DNA of 64,000 bases from Amycolatopsis umgeniensis (lineage in GTDB: Bacteria; Actinomycetota; Actinomycetes; Mycobacteriales; Pseudonocardiaceae): NCBI RefSeq assembly GCF_014205155.1, contig NZ_JACHMX010000001.1:7874001-7938000 (forward strand). Reading direction: 5' to 3'. A program made the translations under genes and the position numbers. Positions 51,152 through 60,218 of the stretch are shown piece after piece (positions within the stretch are counted from its first letter, which is position 1; each line of letters begins with the position of its first letter). Under the pieces are notes generated by a model that saw only the letters and a program-made list of their open reading frames with translations, had not been told where the DNA came from and did no database searches.

Positions 51152-51541
51152 GGGGTCACCACCTTGCCTGGAGCTTTCGAAGACGATCTCCACCGTGGCC
51201 CCGCACCCCACCCGCCGACAACGGTGCGGCCCGGATACTGGCTCGGTGCCAGTGGCACCCGAGAACGATGCCAGTTACCGCCCGATGTGTTGACTGTGGA
51301 CGTTCTCACTGCTAAACGCGCGCGCCCCGTCCCGCAATCAGTCCTCTAATCGCGCTGGCCTCAGCTGGGCCGAAAGCGTCCTTCACCGCGCCAGACGCGG
51401 CGAAGGGCCCCTTCACCCCGCCTCCGGCCCGATCCACCCCACGCCGTCGCCGTTTCGCGGCAACGGTCATGACGGTGCCACTCACGACTCCGTGACGTCG
51501 CGAGCCGAAGCCCCCGCGTTTAGTCCTCTGAATGCGCGGGG
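51152..51541. promoter_or_regulatory. SARP promoter region and downstream region of the LAL regulator
   Basis: These 390 bases lie between two minus-strand genes. No credible ORF is seen. A stem-loop (CCTTCACCGCG with a 10/11 complementary arm) spans about 51380-51406, and next to it is the palindrome GAAGGG-C-CCCTTC (51402-51414). The element AGTCCTCT occurs at 51340 and again at 51522. I could not identify a clear -10/-35 pair. Confidence 0.5.
51512..51541 (-). terminator. Hairpin directly after the LAL regulator stop
   Basis: Arms CCCCGCG (51512-51518) and CGCGGGG (51535-51541) flank a 16-base loop containing AGTCCTCT. The hairpin abuts the stop codon of the minus-strand regulator at 51542. 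There is no T-tract, so termination is probable rather than certain. Confidence 0.5.
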
Positions 51542-54325
51542 TCAGGTCAGGTACTCGCCGGTCAGGATCGCCGCGGCGAGTTCCACTCGGGACGTGTACC
51601 CGGTCCGGGAGAACAGCCTGCTGAGCCGACCCTCGACGCTCTTCTCGCTGGTCTCGAGGACGACCGCCAGTTGCCGGTTGGTGAGGCCCTCGGCGACGAG
51701 GATCGCGAGCAGTCGCTCGTTCTCGGCGGTGGTCTCCGTCCGGCCTGGCCCGGCGAAGCCGTTGTCGCGCAACAGCTTCCGTACCCGGCCACGCCAGAAC
51801 CAGGCTCCCACCTCGCCGAACAGTTCGTACGCCTCGGTCCACGACTGTTCCGGCCGGTGCCCGGCCAGACCCGCCCGCATGAGTGTCATCGCCGATTCGT
51901 ACGGGACGTCCCGGCGTTCACGCGCGATGGCCGCGGCACGCCGTGCCGAGGCGGGTTCGCGGTAGACGGCCGCGCGGGCCAGGTGATGGTTCTGGTGTGC
52001 GCGGGCGGTGTCGAGCTGGGTCGCGGTGCGCGCCGCGCGCCGTACCCAGTGTTCCCCTTCGCGTTGCTTGTTCCGCACCAGCGCCGAGCGGGCCAGGTCG
52101 GCCCAGAGATCTTCGGTGCCCAGCAGGTAGCCGCCCGCGTCGGCGCTGCGCGCGGCCGAGTACAGCAGCGCGTCGGCGCCCTCGGTGTCGCCGAGCAGAT
52201 TGAGCACGGTGAACTCGGCGTGGTCGACCGTGTGCTGCATCCCGGACTGACGGCTGTCGGCGGCCAGTGCCCGCGCCCTGGCGAGCCAGCCCTGCGCGCC
52301 GAGGATCCGGATCGCGCACTGGGTCAGCAGGCTGTGCAGCGGCCGGGCGGGGTCGGTGCCGCCCAGCATCGTCCGGCGGGCGAGTTCCATCGCCTCCGGC
52401 CAATCCCCGCCCAGATAGTTCAACGCGAACCGGTTCGGCCCGGGCAACTGGTCGATGCTCATCCCGGTCTCGGTGATCCGCCGCCGCGCCTGCTGGAGTT
52501 CTCCCAGTTGCAGCAGCATTTCCACTTCGAACCGGCGTTGTTCGATGCTGTACTGCGGCAGATGTCCCGACCGCCAAAGTTCCGGATGCGCCACGAGGGT
52601 GTGCAACTGGGACGTGTCACCCAGCACGACACCGCAGGCCGCGAGGAACATCGTGCCGAAATCGGCGGTGATGTGGTTGCTCCCGGTCCACACCGCGCGT
52701 TCCCGTTCGAGCAGGTCCCTTGCCTCGATCCAGCGGCGGCTCAGCAGCAGGGCATAAGCCCGGTTGATCACCATCAGAGCGGGGTCTTCCGGCAGCACCG
52801 GGGACGCGCCCGCGGCGATCTCGGCGAGTTCACCGAGATCGCCTCGGGCGGCCAGCCCGGTGATGAACACCGTCGAGAGTTCCTGTGCCTGCGCCTGTTC
52901 CAGGTGGCCGAGGTGTTTGCAGAGCACCTGCCGCGCGCATTCCCCGGCCTCGGCGGCCCGGTAGTGCAGTGCCTTGGCCGCGCTCAGCAGCATCAGCACG
53001 ACGGTCCGTGCCGGCGGTTCGGTCACCCAGGACAACGTCGCGTGGAGCCAGCGTTCCGCCTTGGCGCCGTCGGTGAACAGGACGCGCTTGCCGTTCTCGA
53101 GGAGTTCGGCCGACGCGCGGCGCGTGTCGACGAGCGACCCGGCCTGGGTGATCCAGTCGAGCACCAGATCCGGGTCGGAGACCGTCGCGGACCCAGACCA
53201 CACGGCCTGGACCGCCTGGGCGGACAGGCTTCGCGAGGCGTACGGCCCGATCCCGGTCAGCAGGGCGTCCTGGACGGCGGGGACCCGGAACCGGTAGCCG
53301 CCGTCCCTGTCCCGTACCAGGACACGTTCGGCGACGAGCTTGTCGAGCGTGACGAGGAGGTCGTCCTCCCGCCACCCGAGCGCGGTCGCGGCCAGTCCGG
53401 CGGCGGAGCCACCGAGCGGGCCGAGCACCGCCATCGTCTCGGCGACCTCCCGCACTCCGCCGCCCGCCTCGGTCACCGCCCGCAGGAGCGGATGGTCCTC
53501 GGTGGCCACCGGCTGGTCGACCCTGTCGACGCGGTAGGCGGTGCGGTCGACGATCCGCAGCGCGCCCGCCGACCGGTAGCCGTGCACGAGCGCTGTCAGC
53601 GCGGCGGGGTTGCCCCGGGCCGCGGCATGCAGTTCGGTCACCAGCCCGTCGTTCGGCAGGGCCGAGACGAGCCCGGTCAGCAGGGAGCGCGACTGGGCTC
53701 GCGAAAGCGGCCGGAGGAACCGCAGCTTCGCGCGGCCGCCCGCCCGCAACCGCGCGAAGGCGGCCCGGAGCGCGGGGCTCCCGGACATGTCGTCGCCCGC
53801 GCCGATCCGCAGCGTCGCCACCACGCTGATCGGCGTCTCCGCCGAACACCGGTGCAGCAGCGGGCTCACCAGCCGGGCGGTGTGCTCGTCGAGCCACTGC
53901 GCGTCGTCGACCAGGACCACCAGCGGGGTCTGGGTGCGCAGGAGCGCGAACACGGCTGTCGCGATCTTCGCGACGGTCTCCGGGGTCGGCATGGTCTCAC
54001 CCACCCTGGCGAGCATGGCCAGCACGGATCGCCGCGCGGGCTCCTCCTCGGCCCTGTCCACGCCGAGGAGGACGAGTAGCCGGAAGATCGCGCCGTACGG
54101 GAGTGCCCGGTCGAGGTCGGCCAGCCGCAGGACCAGCACTTTCGCCGACGGGGTGAGTTCCTCGGCGAGCCTGTCGAGCACCGTGCCGCGGCCGCAGCCG
54201 GGTTCTCCCGCCAGCACCGTGAGCGGGGTCGTGCCGAGACCCGCTTCGTCCCGCAGGGTTCCCACCTCCTCGACACGGACGTCCGTCCGCAGACCCGTCC
54301 CGGTGCCCGTGTGCCTGGTGCTCAT
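51542..54325 (-). CDS. LuxR-type regulator of the LAL class (large ATP-binding)
   Basis: The 927-residue protein starts at the ATG whose complement is at 54323-54325. The N-terminal NTPase has a degenerate P-loop, GEPGCGRGT (residues 40-48), where the usual Lys-Thr is Arg46-Gly47, and a Walker B-like VVLVDDAQW. A long helical middle region follows. The last about 65 residues form a LuxR helix-turn-helix (around GLTNRQLAVVLETSEKSVEGRL). LALs are frequent pathway activators in macrolide and polyene clusters. The gene is divergent from a TetR gene and downstream of nothing else, so it is probably monocistronic. The P-loop change makes ATP control uncertain. Confidence 0.9.
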   Translation of the reverse strand: MSTRHTGTGTGLRTDVRVEEVGTLRDEAGLGTTPLTVLAGEPGCGRGTVLDRLAEELTPSAKVLVLRLADLDRALPYGAIFRLLVLLGVDRAEEEPARRSVLAMLARVGETMPTPETVAKIATAVFALLRTQTPLVVLVDDAQWLDEHTARLVSPLLHRCSAETPISVVATLRIGAGDDMSGSPALRAAFARLRAGGRAKLRFLRPLSRAQSRSLLTGLVSALPNDGLVTELHAAARGNPAALTALVHGYRSAGALRIVDRTAYRVDRVDQPVATEDHPLLRAVTEAGGGVREVAETMAVLGPLGGSAAGLAATALGWREDDLLVTLDKLVAERVLVRDRDGGYRFRVPAVQDALLTGIGPYASRSLSAQAVQAVWSGSATVSDPDLVLDWITQAGSLVDTRRASAELLENGKRVLFTDGAKAERWLHATLSWVTEPPARTVVLMLLSAAKALHYRAAEAGECARQVLCKHLGHLEQAQAQELSTVFITGLAARGDLGELAEIAAGASPVLPEDPALMVINRAYALLLSRRWIEARDLLERERAVWTGSNHITADFGTMFLAACGVVLGDTSQLHTLVAHPELWRSGHLPQYSIEQRRFEVEMLLQLGELQQARRRITETGMSIDQLPGPNRFALNYLGGDWPEAMELARRTMLGGTDPARPLHSLLTQCAIRILGAQGWLARARALAADSRQSGMQHTVDHAEFTVLNLLGDTEGADALLYSAARSADAGGYLLGTEDLWADLARSALVRNKQREGEHWVRRAARTATQLDTARAHQNHHLARAAVYREPASARRAAAIARERRDVPYESAMTLMRAGLAGHRPEQSWTEAYELFGEVGAWFWRGRVRKLLRDNGFAGPGRTETTAENERLLAILVAEGLTNRQLAVVLETSEKSVEGRLSRLFSRTGYTSRVELAAAILTGEYLT

Positions 54326-54498
54326 GCGCCCAGTTCACCAGGACGGAGCCCGGCTGACCGTCACCCAACCGTATGAACCGGGCGGCCGGGGCCGTGCCAG
54401 GTTCCCACTGACCGGTAATTCCGTCCGGGTACCGGCTGCTCCCCGGGCCTCGACAAACCGGCCGGTATGCTGAGCGTCCGCACGAGAAGGAGCCGGCC
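54326..54498. promoter_or_regulatory. Divergent promoter region with a palindrome before the TetR gene
   Basis: This 173-base interval separates the LAL gene (minus) from the TetR gene (plus). The perfect palindrome ACCGGCCGGT (54457-54466) sits 33 bases before the TetR start codon, inside A-A-ACCGGCCGGT-A-T. That position suits an autoregulatory operator (inference). Confidence 0.5.
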
Positions 54499-55125
54499 AT
54501 GACACGAGCGACCACCCGCAAGGCGGGGACGGTGGAGGCGAGCGGCGACGACCAGGCCGCCGTACCGCGCCGTCTGCTGTCGCATGCCACGAAGCTCTTC
54601 GCCAAGAAGGGTTTCGACCGCACCTCCGTGCAGGAGATCGTCGAGGCGGCCGGGGTCACCAAGGGGGCGATGTACCACTACTTCGGCTCCAAGGACGACC
54701 TCCTCTACGAGATCTACGCCCGGGTGCTGCGCGCGCAGACCGAGCAACTGGAAAAGGTGGCCTCGAGTGAGGCGCCGCTGCGGGAGCGGTTGCGCTCCGC
54801 CGCTTCCGACGTCGTCGTCAGCACGATCGACAACCTCGACGACAACACGATCTTCATGCAGTCCATGCACCAGCTCAGCGTGGAGAAGCAGAAGGCCGTC
54901 CGCGCGGAACGCCGCAAGTACCACGAGCGTTTCCGCACGCTCGTCGAAGAAGGCCAGGAGTCCGGCGAATACCGCGCGGACAAACCGGCCGACGTGATCG
55001 TCGACTTCTTCTTCGGCTCGGTGCACCACCTCGGTTCCTGGTATCGGCGCGGTGGCGCGCTTTCGGCCCGGCAGATCGGCGATCACTTCGCCGATCTCCT
55101 GCTGGCCGCGCTGCGACCCGAATAG
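54499..55125 (+). CDS. TetR/AcrR family transcriptional regulator
   Basis: This 208-residue protein starts at the ATG at 54499 behind GAAGGAG. After a short basic leader, the N-terminal helix-turn-helix is typical: ATKLFAKKGF, then VQEIVEAAGVTKGAMYHYFGSKDDLLYE. The C-terminal ligand domain is helical and not diagnostic. The gene is divergent from the LAL regulator and convergent with a small gene only three bases away. It may regulate itself through the palindrome 33 bases upstream. Likely targets are either the PKS cluster or the acyl-CoA operons to the right; the TetR-type boxes upstream of those operons are not identical to this one, so the link is unproven. Confidence 0.92.
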   Translation: MTRATTRKAGTVEASGDDQAAVPRRLLSHATKLFAKKGFDRTSVQEIVEAAGVTKGAMYHYFGSKDDLLYEIYARVLRAQTEQLEKVASSEAPLRERLRSAASDVVVSTIDNLDDNTIFMQSMHQLSVEKQKAVRAERRKYHERFRTLVEEGQESGEYRADKPADVIVDFFFGSVHHLGSWYRRGGALSARQIGDHFADLLLAALRPE

Positions 55126-55128
55126 CGT

Positions 55129-55503
55129 TCAGCCCGGTGGGGCGGGCAAGAGTCGTTCCACGAACCATTCGTGGCGGCGTTCGAGCACCACCCCTACCTC
55201 CCATCCGGCGGTGAAGGCGAGCATTTCTTTCGCCGTTTCGTCGGCGGCGTCGGCGGGCCAGCCCTGGGCGGCAAGGCTCGACCGCAACGCTTCGGTGTAG
55301 TCGGAATACGTGAAGTCGGGCAGGTCCGCGACGAGTGCCGTCGTCGTCCCGCGGTGCGAGTTCAGCCCGGCGAACGACCGGCTGCACCCGCATTCGTCGT
55401 CGTCGCAGCATGGGGCGATCCAGAGCAGTTCGCCTTCGACGCAATGAGTGAAGTCGTTCTCCCGCGCACCCTGGGTCTTCGAAGTGGCCACGAGCAGTTT
55501 CAT
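55129..55503 (-). CDS. Conserved small hypothetical protein with a cysteine cluster
   Basis: This 124-residue protein has its start codon complement at 55501-55503, with a GGGAG site upstream. I do not assign a function. It resembles a family of short actinobacterial proteins of unknown function (possibly DUF7715, from memory). Visible features are a strand-rich N-terminus (KLLVATSKTQG), the cysteines C21, C32, C33, C38 and C40 with CCDDDECGC, H50 in a NSHRGTTTA segment, and a helical C-terminus. The cysteines could bind metal (inference). It has no membrane segment or signal peptide. It is convergent with the TetR gene. Confidence 0.75.
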   Translation of the reverse strand: MKLLVATSKTQGARENDFTHCVEGELLWIAPCCDDDECGCSRSFAGLNSHRGTTTALVADLPDFTYSDYTEALRSSLAAQGWPADAADETAKEMLAFTAGWEVGVVLERRHEWFVERLLPAPPG

Positions 55504-55512
55504 GAGGACTCC

Positions 55513-55536
55513 CTGTTCGATCAGATGTTCGAACAG
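55513..55536. promoter_or_regulatory. Inverted repeats in the leader of the small hypothetical gene
   Basis: CTGTTCGA (55513-55520) and TCGAACAG (55529-55536) form 8-bp arms around an 8-base spacer. They overlap the perfect palindrome TGTTCGAACA (55526-55535). The site lies 10-33 bases before the minus-strand start, where a bound repressor would block it. The regulator is unknown. Confidence 0.5.
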
Positions 55537-55585
55537 GTATACCGGCGGGGTCCGACACTTTCCGGGACGGACCCCACCGGGTGGA

Positions 55586-56701
55586 TCAGGCGGGCAGATC
55601 GATCAGCGGTGCGAGGGCCGCCCGATGCCGTCCAGGAGTGCCCAGGGCGATCTCGTCACTCTTCGCGCGCTTCAGGTACAGGTGCGCGGGGTGCTCCCAG
55701 GTCATGCCGATCCCGCCGTGCAGCTGGATCGCCTCTTCGGCGGCGTGGACGGCGATGGGGGAGTTGCGCGCCTGCGCCACCGCGACGGCGATCGCGATGT
55801 CGTCACCGGAAGCCAGGCAGTCGGCGGCGTAACGCGCGGTCGCCCTGGCGTTCACCAGATCCGTGTACAGGTTCGCCAGCCGGTGCTTCAGCGATTGGAA
55901 GGATCCGACCTGGCGGCCGAACTGGTAGCGCTCCTTGAGGTACCGCACCGTTTCGGTCAGCGCCCATTCGGCGATCCCGAGTTGTTCCGAAGCGAGCAGC
56001 CCCGCCGCGGTCAGGAGTGCCGTGTCCAGCGCGGACACCGCCGCCGAGGAGCCCGCGATCTGCTTCGCGGCCACGTTCTCCAAGGTGACGTCGGCGATGC
56101 GCCGGGTCAGGTCGAGCGAGATCGCCTCGGTGACCGTCACACCCGCCGAAGCCGCGTCGACCGTGTAGAGGCCGGGACCGTCGGGCCCCACCGCGGGGAC
56201 GACGATCAGTTCGGCCACCGAGGCGTCGACGACGCTGCGGACCTGACCGCTGAGCGTGCCGTCCGCGGCGGCGGTGACCGTCGAGGGGAACTCGGCGCCG
56301 GGTGCCGTCGACAGCGGTACGGCCAGCGCGCCGACGAGCGCGCCCGCGGCCAGTTTCCCGAGCTTCTCCACTACTTCCGCCTGCGACGTGTCGGTCGCGA
56401 GCAGCGCCGACGTCGCCAGCACCGCGCTGCCGAGATAGGGGACCGGTGCGACGCTGCGCCCGAGTTCCTCCATCACGACGGCGACTTCACGCGCCGAAGC
56501 GCCGTGCCCGCCCAGCGACTCCGGCACGGCGAGGCCCGCGGCGCCGAGGTCGGCCGCGAGCGTGCGCCACAACTTCAGGTCGTACGGTTCCGCCGTCTCG
56601 GTCCTGGCGATCAGGGCCGCCGGTTCGGCGCGGTCCTTGAGCAGGTCGCGGACGCTGGCGCGAAGGTCCTCTTCGACCTCGGAATACAGCAGGTCGCTCA
56701 T
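55586..56701 (-). CDS. Acyl-CoA dehydrogenase family protein (second subunit of a pair)
   Basis: The start at 56701 overlaps the stop of the upstream gene by ATGA; a longer in-frame version inside that gene is rejected. The 371-residue protein (FadE-like) has the alpha-beta-alpha arrangement of the family, with RYQFGRQVGSFQSLKH in the C-terminal helical domain and a GGIGMTWEHP segment near the end. Its middle domain is weakly conserved compared with its neighbour. In actinobacteria such adjacent, overlapping pairs often form heterotetrameric acyl-CoA dehydrogenases in which only one subunit carries the full catalytic set. This one is probably that partner (inference). It ends the operon. Confidence 0.88.
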   Translation of the reverse strand: MSDLLYSEVEEDLRASVRDLLKDRAEPAALIARTETAEPYDLKLWRTLAADLGAAGLAVPESLGGHGASAREVAVVMEELGRSVAPVPYLGSAVLATSALLATDTSQAEVVEKLGKLAAGALVGALAVPLSTAPGAEFPSTVTAAADGTLSGQVRSVVDASVAELIVVPAVGPDGPGLYTVDAASAGVTVTEAISLDLTRRIADVTLENVAAKQIAGSSAAVSALDTALLTAAGLLASEQLGIAEWALTETVRYLKERYQFGRQVGSFQSLKHRLANLYTDLVNARATARYAADCLASGDDIAIAVAVAQARNSPIAVHAAEEAIQLHGGIGMTWEHPAHLYLKRAKSDEIALGTPGRHRAALAPLIDLPA

Positions 56702-57879
56702 CGGGGCAGGTCCTTCCAGGCGACGTCCTTGTCGATCCGCGGCTCGGACGGCAGTCCCAGCACACGTTCGGCGATGATGTTGCGCAGGACCTCCGAGGTG
56801 CCGCCCTCGATCGAGTTCCCCTTCGCGCGCAGGTAGCGGTAGCCGGCTTCGCGGCCGAGGAAGTTCACGCCGTCGGGACGCCGCATCGTCCAGTCGTCGT
56901 AGCGCAGGCCTTCGTCGCCGAGCAGTTCGATCTCCAGCCCGGACGCGGCCTGGTTCAGTTCGGAGAACGCGACCTTGACCGCCGAACCCTCCGGACCGGG
57001 CGCGCCTGCGGCGAGTTGCTGCCGCAGCCGCGAACTCACCAGGCGCAGGCTTTCGCCCTCCACCCACAGTTTCAGCAGGCGATCGTGCAGTTCGGAGGTC
57101 CGCAGTTCCGGCCGCTCCCGCCAGGTTTCCGTGACGACGCCGACCATGCCGCCGTCGCGCGGGAACTCGGCCCCGCCGATGGCGACGCGCTCGTTCATCA
57201 ACGTGGTCTGCGCGACCTTCCAGCCCTCGCCGACAGCGCCGAGGCGGTGCGCGTCGGGAATCCGGACCTCGCTGAGGAAGACCTCGTTGAACTCGGCCTC
57301 GCCGGTGATCTGGCGCAGCGGCCGGACCTCGACGCCCGGCGCGGTCATGTCGCAGACGAAGTACGTCATACCGCGGTGTTTCGGCACGTCGGGATCGGTA
57401 CGGGTGACCAGGATGGCCCACTGCGACTTGTGCGCGCCCGACGTCCAGACCTTCTGCCCGGTGACCACCCAGTCGTCGCCGTCGCGCACCGCGCGGGTGC
57501 CCAGCGCGGCGAGGTCGGATCCGGCGCCCGGCTCGCTGAACAGCTGGCACCACACCTCCCGCTCGGTCCACAGTGGACGCAGGAACCGCTGGTGCTGCTC
57601 AGGGGTGCCGAAGGCGAGAATGGTCGGCGCGGCCATGCCGAGGCCGATCCCGATCCGTCGTTTGTCGTTGTCCGGCGCACCCGCCGCCGTCAGCTCCTTG
57701 TCCACGACGGACTGGAGCGAGCGAGGAGCGTTCAGGCCGCCCAGGCCCTCGGGGAAGTGGATCCACGCCAGCCCGGCGTCGAACCGCGCGTCGAGGAAGT
57801 CCTGCCGTGGTGTGCTTTCCGGCGGATACGCGGCCAGCAGGTCGGCCACGCGCTGCTTGAGTTCCTGTGGTGTGGTCAC
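56698..57879 (-). CDS. Acyl-CoA dehydrogenase family protein (FadE-like)
   Basis: This 393-residue protein overlaps both its neighbours by four bases. It shows [11 protein letters not shown] in the FAD and substrate-contacting strand, VWTSGAH shortly after, and the C-terminal [10 protein letters not shown] segment in which family members hold the substrate-binding or catalytic region. It is of the long-chain or branched-chain FadE type of actinobacteria. With the 371-residue gene that follows, it likely forms a heteromeric enzyme. A copy of the GTCCACWGTGGAC palindrome lies in it at 57576, read in a different frame from the PKS copies. Confidence 0.9.
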   Translation of the reverse strand: MTTPQELKQRVADLLAAYPPESTPRQDFLDARFDAGLAWIHFPEGLGGLNAPRSLQSVVDKELTAAGAPDNDKRRIGIGLGMAAPTILAFGTPEQHQRFLRPLWTEREVWCQLFSEPGAGSDLAALGTRAVRDGDDWVVTGQKVWTSGAHKSQWAILVTRTDPDVPKHRGMTYFVCDMTAPGVEVRPLRQITGEAEFNEVFLSEVRIPDAHRLGAVGEGWKVAQTTLMNERVAIGGAEFPRDGGMVGVVTETWRERPELRTSELHDRLLKLWVEGESLRLVSSRLRQQLAAGAPGPEGSAVKVAFSELNQAASGLEIELLGDEGLRYDDWTMRRPDGVNFLGREAGYRYLRAKGNSIEGGTSEVLRNIIAERVLGLPSEPRIDKDVAWKDLPR

Positions 57880-59099
57880 TTCTGGGCCTCCCCGCGGTAC
57901 TTCTTCAGTTCACGGTGCGCCAGCGAGCGCTTGTGCACCTCGTCCGGTCCGTCGGCCAGCCGCAGCGTGCGCACCTGAGCCCACATCTCGGCGACCGGGA
58001 AGTCCTGGCTGACCCCGCCCGCGCCGAACAACTGCACGGCCTTGTCGAGGATCCACTCGACGGTGATCGGCGTGGAGATCTTGATCGCCTGGATCTCGGT
58101 GTGCGCGCCCTGGTTGCCGACGGTGTCCATCAGCCACGCGGTTTTGAGCACCAGCAGCCGCTGCTGCTCGATCTTGACCCGCGCCTCGGCGATCCAGTCC
58201 TGCACCACGCCCTGTTCGGCGATCGGCTTGCCGAAGGTCTCGCGCGAAAGCGCCCGGCGGCACATCAGTTCCAGCGCGCGTTCGGCCATGCCGATGGCGC
58301 GCATGCAGTGGTGGATCCGCCCCGGTCCGAGCCGGGCCTGCGCGACGGCGAAACCGTCGCCCTCGCCCGCGATGAGGTTCTCCGCGGGCACGCGGGCGTC
58401 CTCGAAGACCACTTCGGCGTGACCGCCGTGATCCCCGTCGGTGTAGCCGAACACGTGCATGCCGCGTTTCACGGTCATGCCGGGGGTGTCGCGGGGGACC
58501 AGGATCATGCTCTGCTGCTTGTGCGGCGGGGCGGCCGGATCCGTTTTGCCCATCACGATGAAGATCTTGCAGTTCGGGTTCATCGCGCCGGAGATGTACC
58601 ACTTGCGGCCGTTGATGACGTACTCGTCGCCGTCACGCCGGATGCTGGTGGCGATGTTGCGCGCGTCGGAGGAGGCGACATCGGGCTCGGTCATCGCGAA
58701 CGCGGACCGGATCTCGCCGTCCAGCAACGGCTGAAGCCACTGCTTCTTCTGCTGGTCCGTGCCGAACATGGTGAGGACTTCCATGTTCCCGGTGTCCGGC
58801 GCCGCGCAGTTCAGGGCGGTCGGGGCGAGCCGAAGGCTGCGGCCGGTGATCTCGGCCAGCGGCGCGTACTGCAGGTTCGTCAGCCCCGCGCCGTGGTCAC
58901 CGGGCAGGAAGAAGTTCCACAGCCCGCGTTTGCGGGCTTCCGCCTTGAGCTCCTCGACGATCGGCGGCTGCGACCATTCGCTGTCGCGCTCGGCCAGCTG
59001 AGCCTCGAAGACGGCTTCGGCGGGGTAGATGTGCGAATCCGTGAACTCGAGGAGTTTCCCCCGTAGTTCCTCGGTTTTCGCGTCGAAGGCGAAGTCCAT
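57876..59099 (-). CDS. Acyl-CoA dehydrogenase, ACAD10/11-like
   Basis: This 407-residue protein starts at 59099, two bases after the stop of the kinase-like gene. It has the acyl-CoA dehydrogenase motifs [13 protein letters not shown] and WYISGA, and an [17 protein letters not shown] segment near the C-terminus. The sequence type and the neighbouring APH-fold gene match the dehydrogenase half of animal ACAD10/ACAD11, where the kinase and dehydrogenase are fused. In that family the pair handles 4-hydroxyacyl-CoAs by phosphorylation followed by elimination. The substrate here is inferred by analogy only. Confidence 0.9.
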   Translation of the reverse strand: MDFAFDAKTEELRGKLLEFTDSHIYPAEAVFEAQLAERDSEWSQPPIVEELKAEARKRGLWNFFLPGDHGAGLTNLQYAPLAEITGRSLRLAPTALNCAAPDTGNMEVLTMFGTDQQKKQWLQPLLDGEIRSAFAMTEPDVASSDARNIATSIRRDGDEYVINGRKWYISGAMNPNCKIFIVMGKTDPAAPPHKQQSMILVPRDTPGMTVKRGMHVFGYTDGDHGGHAEVVFEDARVPAENLIAGEGDGFAVAQARLGPGRIHHCMRAIGMAERALELMCRRALSRETFGKPIAEQGVVQDWIAEARVKIEQQRLLVLKTAWLMDTVGNQGAHTEIQAIKISTPITVEWILDKAVQLFGAGGVSQDFPVAEMWAQVRTLRLADGPDEVHKRSLAHRELKKYRGEAQK

Positions 59100-59101
59100 C
59101 T

Positions 59102-60127
59102 CTATCCCTCTTCCTTGAGAGTCTCGTTGCCGTGCGCGATCAGGGGGACGACGCCCGCGCCGATGCCGTCGAATCCGGCACCGACGGTCTGGCCCTTGCT
59201 GTAGCGGAGGTGGATGCCTTCCAGGATCACCGCGAGTTTGAAGAAGGCGAAGCCCACGTACCAGTTGAGCCGCGAGACGTCGCGGCCCGAACGCTCGGCG
59301 TACCGCGCGATGACCTCGTCGTTGCGCGGGTATCCCGGCGCGGAACTGGCGTTGGACACGAACTGCAGCGACACCTTGTCGCGTTCGGCGTAGGCCACCA
59401 GCAGCGCGAGGTCGGTCAGCGGGTCGCCGAGGGTGGACATCTCCCAGTCCAGCACCGCGGTGATCCGGTCGTCGCTGTTCACGAGCACGTTGTCGAGCCG
59501 GTAGTCACCGTGGATGATCGACGGCTTGCCCGAAACCGGTATCGAACCCGCCAAGCGGTCGTGCAGCTCGTCGACGCCGGGCAGATCGCGGCTGCGGTTG
59601 CCGTCGAGTTGCTTCTTCCAGCGTCGCAACTGGCGTTCGAGGAAGCCCTCCGGACGGCCGAAATCGCCCAGCCCCACCGACTCGGGATCGACGGCGTGCA
59701 ACTCGACCAGGGTGTCGACCAGCTCGTCCGCGATCGCCTTCGTCCTGGCGGGGCCCAGCGCGGCCAGTTCGGTGTCCGAGCGGAACGGCGTGCCCTCCAC
59801 GAATTCCATCACGTAGAACCGCGAGCCGATGACGTCGGTGTCCTCGCACAACAGCACGGTTTCCGGCACCGGGACGGCCGTGCCGTGCAGCCCGGAGATC
59901 ACCCGGAACTCACGGCCCATGTCGTGCGCCGTCGGCAGGACGTGACCCAGCGGCGGACGGCGGACCACCCAGCGGGACCGGCCGTCGCCCACGATGTAGG
60001 TGAGGTTGGACCGGCCCCCTTCCACGACCTGGCCACTCAGGTCGCCTCGGACGAGACCCGGCCGGTGCTCGTCCAGATGGGCCTTGAGCCTGGCCAGGTC
60101 GAGGCCCGGCAGGTCGGTCTGGTTCAT
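59102..60127 (-). CDS. Phosphotransferase family protein (APH fold), ACAD10/11 kinase-like
   Basis: The start is taken at 60127 (M-N-Q-T-D), with a GGAGG site; an in-frame extension to 60346 runs into the upstream gene and has no family match. The 341-residue protein shows the kinase catalytic loop [10 protein letters not shown] (H206, D208, N213) and the metal-binding DWE (D227). This APH-like family is commonly paired with an acyl-CoA dehydrogenase, as here two bases downstream. An aminoglycoside-resistance role is unlikely given the operon. It is the first gene of a four-gene operon controlled by the promoter at 60128-60218. Confidence 0.88.
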   Translation of the reverse strand: MNQTDLPGLDLARLKAHLDEHRPGLVRGDLSGQVVEGGRSNLTYIVGDGRSRWVVRRPPLGHVLPTAHDMGREFRVISGLHGTAVPVPETVLLCEDTDVIGSRFYVMEFVEGTPFRSDTELAALGPARTKAIADELVDTLVELHAVDPESVGLGDFGRPEGFLERQLRRWKKQLDGNRSRDLPGVDELHDRLAGSIPVSGKPSIIHGDYRLDNVLVNSDDRITAVLDWEMSTLGDPLTDLALLVAYAERDKVSLQFVSNASSAPGYPRNDEVIARYAERSGRDVSRLNWYVGFAFFKLAVILEGIHLRYSKGQTVGAGFDGIGAGVVPLIAHGNETLKEEG

Positions 60128-60159
60128 GGTGCCTCCAGCGTCTCGCTTTCCGGTTACAG

Positions 60160-60175
60160 TACCGACCAGTCGGTA
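60160..60175. promoter_or_regulatory. TetR-type palindrome before the kinase/acyl-CoA dehydrogenase operon
   Basis: TACCGA-CCAG-TCGGTA has perfect 6-bp arms. It lies in the 91-base gap between the MaoC-like gene and the kinase gene, 33-48 bases upstream of the latter's start. It resembles ACCGAC-type operators of TetR regulators controlling acyl-CoA genes. The cognate regulator is not identified. Confidence 0.6.
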
Positions 60176-60218
60176 TGTCGGGTAGTGGTGGTCCGGCGAG
60201 GTGCCGGAGGTCACCTCC

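Noticed and set aside
55526..55535. LexA (SOS) box
   Set aside because: TGTTCGAACA resembles the half-sites of the actinobacterial box but lacks the central spacer expected of TCGAAC-N4-GTTCGA.
59102..60127. Aminoglycoside phosphotransferase resistance gene for the cluster
   Set aside because: The fold is right, but the operon with three acyl-CoA dehydrogenases and the family pairing with ACAD indicate acyl metabolism.
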